NCBI RefSeq assembly: GCF_000429545.1
Contig: NZ_AUCB01000009.1
Coordinates: forward strand, 62,001-126,000
DNA length: 64,000 nucleotides
DNA from: Arenibacter certesii DSM 19833
Lineage (GTDB): Bacteria > Bacteroidota > Bacteroidia > Flavobacteriales > Flavobacteriaceae
Direction of reading: 5' to 3'
Numbering within the stretch: the stretch's first letter is position 1; every line of letters begins with the position of its first letter. Position numbers and translations under genes: made by a program. Below are positions 27,823 to 36,791 of the stretch, piece by piece. A model generated the notes under the pieces. It saw only the letters and a list, made by a program, of their open reading frames with translations, was not told the origin of the DNA and did no database searches.

Positions 27823-30800
27823 ATGAGTTCTTTTTTATTAGGCAGAGCTAATGCTCATTCTTGTGGGAAATTGCGTTTATCCCTTCCTCTTTTTTTTGTT
27901 TTTATGTTCTTTTTATCGCTCCCTTTATTTTCCCAAGATCTGGGATTGGATTGGAAGCCTCGTGAAGATCTTAATATAGTTTTGCCAAATTCTGTTCAAG
28001 TCTTTGATGCTGCGGGAACATTGGCCGATGGAGAACCTATTAGGGCTGTCTATGCAAAAGTAGATTTACGGGACACAAATTTGGATTTAAGATCAATGGG
28101 CAGCAATACCATTAGGGAGACCACCTTGGAAACATATAAGAAAAATGGCGGTATCCTGGCATTGAACGGGGGGTATTTTGCTCCTACCAGCGCTGTGAGT
28201 CTCATTGTCCAAGACGGAAAAACTGTAGCTCTAGGTCCTACTGGAGATAGGGCGCGTGGCGCATTTGGCTTAGTAGATGGATTGCCAGAAATAGTATGGT
28301 CTACTGGATCTAAGCAAGACGGAGCAATTTGGAAGTATTCCAAGCCTGGAACAAATAAAAAGGGGGTAAAATGGAATCCAGAACAGGCTGTAGGAGCTGG
28401 GCCAGTGTTGTTAAAGAATGGGGAGATTAATGTTACATCGGAGGAAGAAGGCTTTGGCAAGGGGCATTTAATTAGACATCCTAGAAGTGCCATTGGTTAT
28501 GCAGATGAAAATACCTTGTTGATGATGGTGGTAGATGGGCGTCAAGCGGCCAGTGTAGGAGTTACATTGGAAGAGTTGGCTGAACTAATGCTTGGGATAG
28601 GGGCCAAAGAAGCATTGAATTTAGATGGAGGTGGATCTTCAGCAATGGTAGCGGGCAGTGAAGTGGTGAACGTGCCAACAGCTATAACTGGGGGTAATAG
28701 AAATAGTTTACGTAAAAACGCCGGTGCCTTAGTGCTCTCAGAAAAAACACCCACCAAGCATGGTGAAATTATTATTTTGGATACGGATAGTCCTTATTAT
28801 TCCGAAGTCGGGATCTGGAAAAACAGCAGGGACAATAATTATTATGGTGAAACGCCAGCGCGAAGTAGCATGGTAAATAGTATTAATAAGGCCGTATATC
28901 AATTAGAAAATATTAGAAGAAATACCTACCAACTGGGGGCTTGGTATATTAATGATGACGCACATTCTGATGAGGTCTTCTATGTGGTGCACAGTACTTC
29001 TGGAATAGACACCCTTTCTGTTAACCAGCAATCCATATCCCAACCGGGGAAATGGGAAGTGTTGGGGTCATTTCACTTAGGAGCAGGGGATATGATTGAA
29101 ATTATGGGCGGAGGAGAAGGCAAGTTTACCACGGATGCTATACGATTGGTATCCAAGAAAGACTTTCCAGAACTTCCAGAAAGAGGGGCAATGCGAATTG
29201 CGGTGATCAGCGATCTGAACTCTGGTTTGGGTGCTGCAGATTATGAATGGCAGGTAGATAGTATTATGCAACGTATTCCAAGAATATGGAAACCAGATTT
29301 GGTGTTGTGTGGGGGTGATATGGTTGCGGGAATGGGTATCTCGGATACGCTGCAACTTAAAAAGATGTGGGATGGATTTAATAAACATATTATGGATCCC
29401 TTGGATAAAGCCCAAATTCCTTTTGCCTTTACGGTAGGAAATCATGATGGTCCACGATCTTACCCTATAGAACACGAGGCGACCAGAAAATTTTGGGAGA
29501 AGAATATTGAAAGGACTAGGCTGAATTTTGTAGACGTATCCCATTTTCCCCACTACTATTCCTTCGTGAAAGATGGAGTGTTTTTTGTCTCTTGGGAGGC
29601 TTCCTCTTCTGTAATTACCCAGAAAAATTTGGATTGGCTAGAAGAGCAGTTTAAAACATCTGAGGCAAGAAATGCAAAAAATCGTTTCGTAATAGGACAT
29701 ATGCCGTTATATGGGGTGGCTCAAGAGCGGGATTCTAAAGGGAATCTTTTAGAGAATCCTAAAAAGTTGCAACGATTGCTGGAAGATTATAAGGTGCATA
29801 CCTATATCAGTGGACACCAACATGCCTATTATCCTGCAAAAAAAGGGAAGCTAGCATTGTTGAATGCCGGTGCTGCAGGGTCGGGGCCCCGTGCTTGGTT
29901 GGGAGATACCCGCCTTCCAGAAAATACCATTACCATTGTGGATATTTTTGAAGATGGGAAGCGGTTGGAATATACAACCTATAACATAAAAAAGCGGAAT
30001 GCTGCCGAAATGGAAATTTTAGAAACTTCTAGGTATCCTTCCGCTATGTTCGGAGTAAATGGGAACATTATCCGCCGGGATATAAATACCAATTTCACAC
30101 ATGTTGAAGGGAGCTTTAGATCGGTTTTCGATACTGAGGTAGACCATAATAGCGTAGGCCAAGGAATGGTACTTGCAGAAATTCGAGATGATATTTTATA
30201 CCTAGAAGGACAATTGGAGCTTCTGAGCCAAGATTTCACCAAAAATGCTGCTGTGAGTTTGGGAAGTGGGAGAAATACCGAAGCGAGTAATTCTATAAAA
30301 TCATTAAAAGTTACTCGGAGAAAAAAGGGTCAACTAGTATTTAAGGGTGAAATGGCATTGGATCGGGATGTAAAGGAATCTCTTGCAGTAGGAGCTTTAA
30401 ACGTTGAGGTGACATGGAAAGATCAAAAATATAGAAGCCAGCTTTACCCTATTGGCAACAAACCCCCTGAACCAACAGAAATTCTTTCACACCAATCCAA
30501 AAATACCTATGGCATAAGAAATAGTGAAACCCTGTACATGGTGGAGTGGAAGCCTTCAATGGATAGGGATGGCGATTTTGTTTCTTATACGTATCAATTA
30601 GCGAAAGACCCCGATTTTAAGAATGTCTTATGGCAGCATCAAACGGGAAGGGAACCAAGATTTAAGATTGTAGAGCGTATTTGGTTTGAGCTTTTATCTG
30701 GAATTGAAGAAGGGGAGTCAGGAATTTTCTACCATAGGGTGCTTTCTTCCGACGGGAGCAATATCACCCCCTCTTCGACTGAGAAATTACATTTGATAAA

Positions 30801-31683
30801 ATCTAATGAACCCTTGGAGGATTTTGCAGAAATAGTGGCCCCCAATTATGAGTTTGTAGATAAGATAGTCCCATCGGGAGGAGGGTATGGAGCCGTTTGG
30901 GACGGCAATAATAAACTATGGTTGGCCGATTACAATAAGGGCTTTGTGGTTAGAACAGCAGAAGGGGCGCCTGCCAGTTTTTCTCCTTTGCAAAGTGTTA
31001 TGATAAATGGGATAGATTATAAACTCAGTCCAGTGAATGGGGTAGGAGTAGATTTGGACGGACATATTTTAGCCGGAATAAATAGGCGCCTTATAAAGAT
31101 AGATGCGAATACCGGAGAAGGAATTGCGGTATGGGAGGTGCCAGCAGGTGAGCGTGCCATCACAGCGCCGAGGGTAAATGAGCTTGGTGAGATCTATGCC
31201 ATGTCCCTATTTGCGGATGATCCCAATTATGTCTTAAAACAGAATGATAATGATCCTTCAAAATTTGATCTAGTGAGGATCCTAGAACTAAAAGATAGAA
31301 TTCTGGCACGTACGTTCGATATGAGTCCAGATGGATTAAGTCTTTATTTTCCCGATCCTGGGACTGCAAAGATACAGGTATACACCAGTAAAGACGGGCA
31401 GAAGTATGCGGAAAAGGAAGCTATAGTAAGTACCTACGGGGGAAGTAGTGCGCTACGGGTCCCTAGGAAGGAGGCCATGTATGTAGCAACAAGATCTAGC
31501 GGCATTTCTCCATCCACCTTTCACTATAGGAATGCCAATAAAAAACAAGTTTGGACCTTAGAACTACCTGAACTGGATGGAGCAGAACCAAGGGGGCTAG
31601 GAGTGTCACCGGATGAAAAAACACTTATTTTCTGTAGCTGGGACAAAGGCGGTGGCTATTATATGTATCGTTTGAAGGAGTAG
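27823..31683 (+). CDS. Exported phosphodiester glycosidase (NAGPA) and metallophosphoesterase fusion
   Basis: 1286-residue secreted protein. Signal sequence at about 18-38 (LSLPLFFVFMFFLSLPLFSQ). Domains in order: NAGPA-type phosphodiester glycosidase, about 60-305, with GGILALNGGYFAP and NLDGGGSSAMV (Asn266 region); a golvesin/xanthan-lyase-like beta domain, about 315-450 (GAWYINDDAHSDEVFYVVH); a calcineurin-like phosphoesterase, about 457-735, with the metal motifs ISDLNSG, CGGDMV, GNHDGP, GHMPLYG and GHQHAYY; beta-sandwich segments to about 1000; and a probable beta-propeller to the end. The NAGPA domain cleaves GlcNAc-1-phosphodiesters and the second could remove the phosphate, so teichoic-acid or phosphoglycan-like substrates are plausible. 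The frame reaches a GTG at 27817; the ATG at 27823 is preferred. No T9SS C-terminal domain is evident. Confidence 0.85.
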   Translation: MSSFLLGRANAHSCGKLRLSLPLFFVFMFFLSLPLFSQDLGLDWKPREDLNIVLPNSVQVFDAAGTLADGEPIRAVYAKVDLRDTNLDLRSMGSNTIRETTLETYKKNGGILALNGGYFAPTSAVSLIVQDGKTVALGPTGDRARGAFGLVDGLPEIVWSTGSKQDGAIWKYSKPGTNKKGVKWNPEQAVGAGPVLLKNGEINVTSEEEGFGKGHLIRHPRSAIGYADENTLLMMVVDGRQAASVGVTLEELAELMLGIGAKEALNLDGGGSSAMVAGSEVVNVPTAITGGNRNSLRKNAGALVLSEKTPTKHGEIIILDTDSPYYSEVGIWKNSRDNNYYGETPARSSMVNSINKAVYQLENIRRNTYQLGAWYINDDAHSDEVFYVVHSTSGIDTLSVNQQSISQPGKWEVLGSFHLGAGDMIEIMGGGEGKFTTDAIRLVSKKDFPELPERGAMRIAVISDLNSGLGAADYEWQVDSIMQRIPRIWKPDLVLCGGDMVAGMGISDTLQLKKMWDGFNKHIMDPLDKAQIPFAFTVGNHDGPRSYPIEHEATRKFWEKNIERTRLNFVDVSHFPHYYSFVKDGVFFVSWEASSSVITQKNLDWLEEQFKTSEARNAKNRFVIGHMPLYGVAQERDSKGNLLENPKKLQRLLEDYKVHTYISGHQHAYYPAKKGKLALLNAGAAGSGPRAWLGDTRLPENTITIVDIFEDGKRLEYTTYNIKKRNAAEMEILETSRYPSAMFGVNGNIIRRDINTNFTHVEGSFRSVFDTEVDHNSVGQGMVLAEIRDDILYLEGQLELLSQDFTKNAAVSLGSGRNTEASNSIKSLKVTRRKKGQLVFKGEMALDRDVKESLAVGALNVEVTWKDQKYRSQLYPIGNKPPEPTEILSHQSKNTYGIRNSETLYMVEWKPSMDRDGDFVSYTYQLAKDPDFKNVLWQHQTGREPRFKIVERIWFELLSGIEEGESGIFYHRVLSSDGSNITPSSTEKLHLIKSNEPLEDFAEIVAPNYEFVDKIVPSGGGYGAVWDGNNKLWLADYNKGFVVRTAEGAPASFSPLQSVMINGIDYKLSPVNGVGVDLDGHILAGINRRLIKIDANTGEGIAVWEVPAGERAITAPRVNELGEIYAMSLFADDPNYVLKQNDNDPSKFDLVRILELKDRILARTFDMSPDGLSLYFPDPGTAKIQVYTSKDGQKYAEKEAIVSTYGGSSALRVPRKEAMYVATRSSGISPSTFHYRNANKKQVWTLELPELDGAEPRGLGVSPDEKTLIFCSWDKGGGYYMYRLKE

Positions 31684-31790
31684 GAGTGTGGTTTTACCTA
31701 TTTAAATTAAAGGTATTTGTGACTTTGAATTAATAGCGATTACAATGTAAATACCTCATTACCAGTAATTAAAATTTTTCTTTCTAATGT

Positions 31791-31830
31791 TAAACTTCCC
31801 CATCTTTAATTGTTAAAGACAGGAAGTTTA
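31791..31830. terminator. Two-part hairpin between convergent genes
   Basis: TAAACTTCC (31791-31799) pairs with GGAAGTTTA (31822-31830), and inside it CTTTAA (31804-31809) pairs with TTAAAG (31813-31818). It lies in the 222-base gap between the converging glycosidase and symporter genes, where a two-way terminator is expected. No T-run follows directly, so the function is inferred from position. Confidence 0.4.
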
Positions 31831-31905
31831 GTAATAGAGAATGCAATCTGTGTTTAATTTTATTTGCAATTCATTAGCCTTCTGTGCTTATGAAAAGCAA
31901 CTTTT

Positions 31906-33366
31906 TTAGTTAGAGTTGGTGATAACCGTGTTTTTTCTTTGCGTCAACATCCAAAGTCCAATCATGGTTATCATTGCATTGATCAACAATATCTCGAATC
32001 CAAATTTAAAACCATTAAACCAAGCTTCGGAATTTAGATCTAGAACTAAGGACAGTATAGGGGAAAGAATACAGATGTAGGGGACTAGTTTGTCGTTTAT
32101 CTTTTGTTTAAACATAAGTCCGAATGCAAATAGCCCTAACAACGGGCCATAGGTAAATCCGGCGACTTTAAAAACCGCACTTACTACACTACTGTCATTA
32201 AATGCGTTAAAGATGACGATTACCGTAAACATAACCAGAGTAAATCCAATATGTACATACTGCCTTATGTTCTTTTGAGACGATTGTTTTTTTCTGATGT
32301 CAAGAATATCTACACAAAAGGAGGTAGTAAGGGCTGTTAAGGCAGAATCGGCACTTGAAAAAGCTGCGGCTACAATGCCGACCAAGAATACTGTTCCAGC
32401 CAGAATGCCAAAATAGTTTAGTGCCAGAAGGGGGTAAAGATCATCCGTTCTTTCGGGGATTGCGATATTATGGCTTCCTGCGTACTCGTATATTAGAATT
32501 CCAAGGATTAGAAACAACATAGTAGACAGGAAAAAGGTAACTGAAAACCAAAGGATGTTTTTCTGGGCGTCCTTTATATTTCTACAGGTTAAGTTTTTCT
32601 GCATTACGTTTTGATCTAGTCCGTTCATAGCAATGGTAATAAAAACACCTGCTAAAAACGTTTTGAAAAAATTACGATTGGATAGCCAGTCCCATTCAAA
32701 AATTTTGGACATGGGGTTAGAGGATACCACACCATAAAGATCCCCTATTTTTAGGTCTAGATGCTGTAGAATTACCACAATACTTATCACAACCGCAGCT
32801 AATAAGAAAGTGGTTTGCAAGGTGTCTGTGTATACTATGGTCTTAATGCCTGCTTTATACGTGTACAACCATATTAATAAAATGGTGATAAAAACAGTTA
32901 CCCAAAATGGAATGCCAAAAGCATTAAAAAAAGCAATTTGTAAGACTAGTGCGGCTAGAAAGAGCCTGAAAGAGGCTCCAATAGTTTGTGAAATAATGAA
33001 GAATGACGCGCCAGTCCGGTACGATTTCATTCCAAATCGATCATTTAGGTATTCATAGATAGAAATTAGGTTTAGCCTATAAAAAAGTGGGACCAGCACA
33101 AAAGCAATAACGGCATAACCCACCATATTTCCCATTACAAATTGAAGGTAGGTCCACGCAGTATTCCCTACTTCGCCTGGGACAGAAATAAAAGTGACCC
33201 CTGATAAGGAGGCACCTACCATTCCATAAGCCACTAAATACCAAGGCGATTGTTTGTTGCCAGTAAAGAATGTATCATTGTCAGATTTTTTGGAGGTGAA
33301 GTAACTAATGACCATTAGCATTGCAAAATAGGCTGCTATCACTCCAAAAACGATTAATGGGCTCAT
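31906..33366 (-). CDS. Sodium:solute symporter (probable amino-sugar importer)
   Basis: 486-residue SSS-family transporter with about 13 helices. Family features are KQSPWYLVAYGMVGASLSGVTFISVPGEV at the first and second helices, IYEYLNDRFGMKSYRTGASF, FSSADSALTALTTSFCVDIL and GFTYGPLLGLFAFG. It belongs to the sugar/sialic acid side of the family (residues GVTFISVPG, DSALTALTTSF) rather than to the acetate branch represented at 20304. Its gene starts 12 bases after the DigH-like glycosidase gene on the same strand, so the two are co-transcribed. With anmK, murQ and a NagZ-like enzyme nearby, MurNAc, anhydro-MurNAc or a disaccharide are reasonable candidate substrates; this is inferred from context only. 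Confidence 0.88.
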   Translation of the reverse strand: MSPLIVFGVIAAYFAMLMVISYFTSKKSDNDTFFTGNKQSPWYLVAYGMVGASLSGVTFISVPGEVGNTAWTYLQFVMGNMVGYAVIAFVLVPLFYRLNLISIYEYLNDRFGMKSYRTGASFFIISQTIGASFRLFLAALVLQIAFFNAFGIPFWVTVFITILLIWLYTYKAGIKTIVYTDTLQTTFLLAAVVISIVVILQHLDLKIGDLYGVVSSNPMSKIFEWDWLSNRNFFKTFLAGVFITIAMNGLDQNVMQKNLTCRNIKDAQKNILWFSVTFFLSTMLFLILGILIYEYAGSHNIAIPERTDDLYPLLALNYFGILAGTVFLVGIVAAAFSSADSALTALTTSFCVDILDIRKKQSSQKNIRQYVHIGFTLVMFTVIVIFNAFNDSSVVSAVFKVAGFTYGPLLGLFAFGLMFKQKINDKLVPYICILSPILSLVLDLNSEAWFNGFKFGFEILLINAMITMIGLWMLTQRKNTVITNSN

Positions 33367-33378
33367 AGGGATTTGGTT

Positions 33379-34941
33379 TTAATTGATATTTAATTCAAAA
33401 AATTCACTTTGGTTACCCGTTCTATCTACTGCTGATAGTCCAGCTTTTATAATGGGGAATTTACCATTTTCTTGGGTAATAGGGAGGGTCAAGGATGTTG
33501 ATCCTTGGTTTAGGATGGTGTGTTCCCATCTTTTGCCTTGGCGTTGGTAATATACTACCCATCTAAATATCTGAGATTTTTCTGGGTGGCTCCATGTTAA
33601 CTCAATAGCATCTTGTTCTTTTTTTATTTGAAGACTTGGGGGGGTTGGAGGTGTGTTATTCAGCCATGGGGAAGGAGGAACTAAGGTTTTTTTGCTATAA
33701 GGACCATTTTTTATGGCAAGTGCCAAGCTATCATATTTAATTAATGGGGCAATGCTCCAATGAACGGCGCCTTTACTTTTTGGTACCATACCACGAGTAA
33801 TCATAATTTGATTGATAACTTCGTCTGCATTTTTTTCATCTCCTCCAAGACCAATATTCAGCCCTGGCCATAGGTGGACTTGTTTGGTGTTTTCGCTTTG
33901 CCACCAGCCCAAAAGTTCTGGGAAACTTTGTCCTATTTTATTAATTCTCCAGTATAGTTGTGGAGTATAGTAATCTACCCAACCTTCGTTTAACCAAAGT
34001 TTGGCATCTGCATACAGTTTATCGTATTGATCTAGCCCTACAACGGATTCTGGGTAACCAGGTCTCCATATGCCAAAAGGACTAAGGCCAAATTTCACGT
34101 GGGGTTTAGAATCTTTTATCTCGTTATATACATTTTTGATAAAGGTGTTTACACTCTGGCGTCTCCAATCGGATCTGGACAGCTTGCCACCATCATTAAG
34201 ATAGGAAATCCAACTCTTATCATCTGGAAAATCCTTTCCATTGTTATACGAGTCATAGGGGTAAAAATAATCGTCAAAATGGATGCCATCTACATCGTAT
34301 CTATTTACGATATCCATCACCACTGCTAAGGAATGTTCTTGTGTTCCTTTTAGGGATGGATCCATCCAATACATACCATTTTCTAGTGCTACAACTAATT
34401 CGGGATTGGTTTTTATTATGGACGTATTGCTTATTTCACCTCCAGCCGTATGGTGTGCCCTATATGGATTTAGCCATGCATGCAATTCCAATCCTCTCTC
34501 GTGCGCCGCTTGTATCCAAAATTGTAAGGGGTCATAATCTATTTCGGGAGCACTTCCCTGTTTACCGGTTAGGTAATAAGACCAAGGTTCAATGTTACTT
34601 TTGTAAAGCGCATCTGCCTGTGGGCGAACCTGAAATATAACAGCATTAAAATTGTTTTCTTCTAATAAATCCAAAAGTTGTATAGCCTCTTTTTGCTGCT
34701 CATGGACGGGGAGTCCAGGTGAACTTGGCCAATTAATATTTGCCACGGTGGCTACCCATGCAGCTCGAAACTCTTCTACATTATAAGGTGTTTTTGGGTC
34801 CCATTTTACAGTTTTATTATCAGTGTAAACAGTAGAGATAGGCTGTTTGTCTAGGTAAGCGGATATTTTGGATGGTTTGCATCCTACGGACAGGATGCTA
34901 AGAATGCTAAGTAGTATAAGGTGATAAGAATATTTTTTCAT
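33379..34941 (-). CDS. Lipoprotein glycosidase of the GHL10 (DUF187, DigH/YngK-like) type
   Basis: 520-residue lipoprotein: the signal MKKYSYHLILLSILSILSVG is followed by a lipobox cysteine (LSVGC, Cys21). About residues 60-420 form the family 10-like glycosyl hydrolase barrel, with EEFRAAWVATVANINWPSSPG at the first strand, NFNAVIFQVRPQADALY, LELHAWLNPYRAHHTAG, DVDGIHFDDYFYPY and KFGLSPFGIWRPG, all diagnostic of GHL10. The last 90 residues look like a fibronectin-type beta domain. E. coli DigH (formerly YddW), a family member, cuts peptidoglycan strands stripped of stem peptides, which suits the amino-sugar context here. The gene is upstream of a symporter (12-base gap) and downstream of a strong terminator behind susD, so it probably has its own promoter. 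Confidence 0.88.
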   Translation of the reverse strand: MKKYSYHLILLSILSILSVGCKPSKISAYLDKQPISTVYTDNKTVKWDPKTPYNVEEFRAAWVATVANINWPSSPGLPVHEQQKEAIQLLDLLEENNFNAVIFQVRPQADALYKSNIEPWSYYLTGKQGSAPEIDYDPLQFWIQAAHERGLELHAWLNPYRAHHTAGGEISNTSIIKTNPELVVALENGMYWMDPSLKGTQEHSLAVVMDIVNRYDVDGIHFDDYFYPYDSYNNGKDFPDDKSWISYLNDGGKLSRSDWRRQSVNTFIKNVYNEIKDSKPHVKFGLSPFGIWRPGYPESVVGLDQYDKLYADAKLWLNEGWVDYYTPQLYWRINKIGQSFPELLGWWQSENTKQVHLWPGLNIGLGGDEKNADEVINQIMITRGMVPKSKGAVHWSIAPLIKYDSLALAIKNGPYSKKTLVPPSPWLNNTPPTPPSLQIKKEQDAIELTWSHPEKSQIFRWVVYYQRQGKRWEHTILNQGSTSLTLPITQENGKFPIIKAGLSAVDRTGNQSEFFELNIN

Positions 34942-35002
34942 TGAATTTTGAGGATAGAGGGAGGATTATATTGTTATAAAACGATTATTCTAATATTAAA
35001 AA

Positions 35003-35035
35003 AAAGTACTTCAGAGCATTGCTCTGAAGTACTTT
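35003..35035 (-). terminator. Strong intrinsic terminator behind susD
   Basis: A perfect 15-base-pair stem: the arm 35003-35017 (AAAGTACTTCAGAGC) is the exact complement of 35021-35035, with a three-base loop. On the minus strand it is followed by a run of T (A-run at 34998-35005 on the plus strand). It begins 25 bases after the susD stop and closes the susC-susD unit, separating it from the glycosidase and symporter genes. Confidence 0.85.
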
Positions 35036-35059
35036 AGGTATATAATTAACACTTAACTG

Positions 35060-36784
35060 CTATTCCCATCCTGGGTTTTGCTCCAAAGTAACTCCTTGGT
35101 CTTTGTAAAGCGTAATTTGATCTAATGGGATTGGGCTTAGGTAGACCCTTTCATTATCAAATACTCTTAGTGATGCAGAAGCAGAGGCAGGTATAATATA
35201 TCCCTCGTCTCCATCTGTCAATGTGATGTCCTTCAGTTCGCTTTCGGGGTAGTCGGATTTCTTAATCCACGCACCTCGATTAATTTCAGGATTGGCAACC
35301 ATATCTACATATGCCAATTTCTTCCAACGTTTAAGGTCGTCTAATCTATATCCTTCCATTATCAATTCTACCCTTCTTTCTCTACGGACTTCCCAAAGTA
35401 ATGCAGGTACATCCTGATCTCTTTTAGGATCGTCATATACAATACCACCCACAGCAGGCATATCTCCCAATACTTGTAAATGAGGCAAATTAACTCCTAC
35501 GCGGTCTCTCAATACATTAATAGACCTATCCAGATCCCCTTGCGATACGGCAGCACCTCCTAATGTAGCTAATTCAGCTACTGCTTCTATATAATTTAAC
35601 AGTACTTCTCCATAACGAATAATTGGCGCATCGGTTGGATTTAAGTTAGAGCTTCCTATGGGATCGTCCTTTATACTTTCATTTAAAAATTTATGTGTTG
35701 CGATTCCTGTTGTAGAATGGTTGGGCGCAACACCATTAATTCTTAACTCTGATGATACAAAGGTCTCATAAATTCTACCATCTCTGTTGGCCATCACATT
35801 GTCTATACCTTGGTCCCCTTGATACAATGGAGATAGGGAAATTGGCAATCCATCTTCAGTAAGATAAGATTCAATAGCATTTTTTGAAATCCCTGTTTGT
35901 GGTTCCTTATTGTTATAGCTATTTAAGGCATGTGTAAGCAGGCCTGACTCATATTCCTTGTAAAGGATTACCTCTGGATTTGATTTAAGGCTAAGAGAGT
36001 TAAAAACCGCTCTGTAGTTCCCTAAGGAATAATTCCCACTGTTTATGATTTGATCAGCCGCCCATTTGGCAGCTTCCAAATATTCGGAGGCCTTAGCACT
36101 ATTGTTTTCGTGATATTTCTGCCAAGTACCTTCGTATAACATAATACGCGACATAAAGGCGAGTACCACATCCTTATTCACCTCCAAACCATTATTGTCT
36201 ACGGATGCCCTAACGTTGGTGGCAGCAAATTGTAGGTCTTCCAATACCTTATCCATCACAAAAGTACGATCATCCCTAGTTTTGTATAATTGCTCATTAT
36301 CCTCTTCTGATAACTCTTGATCATAGTAGGGTACATCGCCAAATCGGGCTACCAAATCATGGTATTCCATTGCCCTAAAAAACCTGCCAATTCCAGTCCA
36401 GTGGTCTATGGCCTCTTGTTCCATGGGTACAGTTTGTACTCTATTGATAAAGATATTGGCTTTTCTGACCCAACCAAATCCCCATCCTCCGCCGGAAGTG
36501 GGTACTTGTAAGGCAAATCTAGATGGATTGGTAGGTGCAAAATCATCGTTCAGAGTTTGACCTGAAAAGTAATTCCCCCAAGTATAGCCAGAACCGTAGC
36601 CTTTAAAATAACCGGTATAGAAGCCAAAGGCAAATGTTTTTACGTTGCCCTCACTGCTCCAATAGGTCTCGTCTACCAACATATCTTGTGGCGGTACGTC
36701 CAATAGGTCGTCTTCACAGCCTACTAGTACAGTGAGGCTAAGAAAAAATAGTGATATTTTATATATTGTCTTCATATTTTTCAT
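35060..36784 (-). CDS. SusD/RagB family outer-membrane nutrient-binding lipoprotein
   Basis: 574-residue surface lipoprotein. The signal ends in the lipobox LTVLVGC (Cys23), followed by EDDLLDVPPQDM, the usual SusD start. The helical TPR-like core is seen in WVRKANIFINRVQTVP, FRAMEYHDLVARFGDVPYYD, VLAFMSRIMLYEGTWQKYH and RYGEVLLNYIEAVAELATLGG; the C-terminal part has LLWEVRRERRVELIMEGYRLDDLKRW and ends YLSPIPLDQITLYKDQGVTLEQNPGW. SusD proteins form the lid of a SusC TonB-dependent channel and capture glycans or peptides. Start could be Met1 or Met4. It follows the susC pseudogene by 7 bases. The gene is intact, although its partner is broken, and is followed by a strong terminator. The ligand is unknown; neighbours suggest a wall-derived sugar. 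Confidence 0.92.
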   Translation of the reverse strand: MKNMKTIYKISLFFLSLTVLVGCEDDLLDVPPQDMLVDETYWSSEGNVKTFAFGFYTGYFKGYGSGYTWGNYFSGQTLNDDFAPTNPSRFALQVPTSGGGWGFGWVRKANIFINRVQTVPMEQEAIDHWTGIGRFFRAMEYHDLVARFGDVPYYDQELSEEDNEQLYKTRDDRTFVMDKVLEDLQFAATNVRASVDNNGLEVNKDVVLAFMSRIMLYEGTWQKYHENNSAKASEYLEAAKWAADQIINSGNYSLGNYRAVFNSLSLKSNPEVILYKEYESGLLTHALNSYNNKEPQTGISKNAIESYLTEDGLPISLSPLYQGDQGIDNVMANRDGRIYETFVSSELRINGVAPNHSTTGIATHKFLNESIKDDPIGSSNLNPTDAPIIRYGEVLLNYIEAVAELATLGGAAVSQGDLDRSINVLRDRVGVNLPHLQVLGDMPAVGGIVYDDPKRDQDVPALLWEVRRERRVELIMEGYRLDDLKRWKKLAYVDMVANPEINRGAWIKKSDYPESELKDITLTDGDEGYIIPASASASLRVFDNERVYLSPIPLDQITLYKDQGVTLEQNPGWE

Positions 36785-36791
36785 TTAAAAA

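Noticed and set aside
28050-28493. 147-codon frame opposite the phosphodiester glycosidase gene
   Set aside because: Antisense shadow of the NAGPA domain; no recognisable domain or start context.
29077-29553. 158-codon frame opposite the metallophosphoesterase domain
   Set aside because: Antisense to conserved metal-binding motifs of a real domain; no motif of its own.
31863-31870. Single TTTGCAAT between convergent genes
   Set aside because: One copy, no promoter near it, and both neighbouring genes end here; probably chance in AT-rich DNA.
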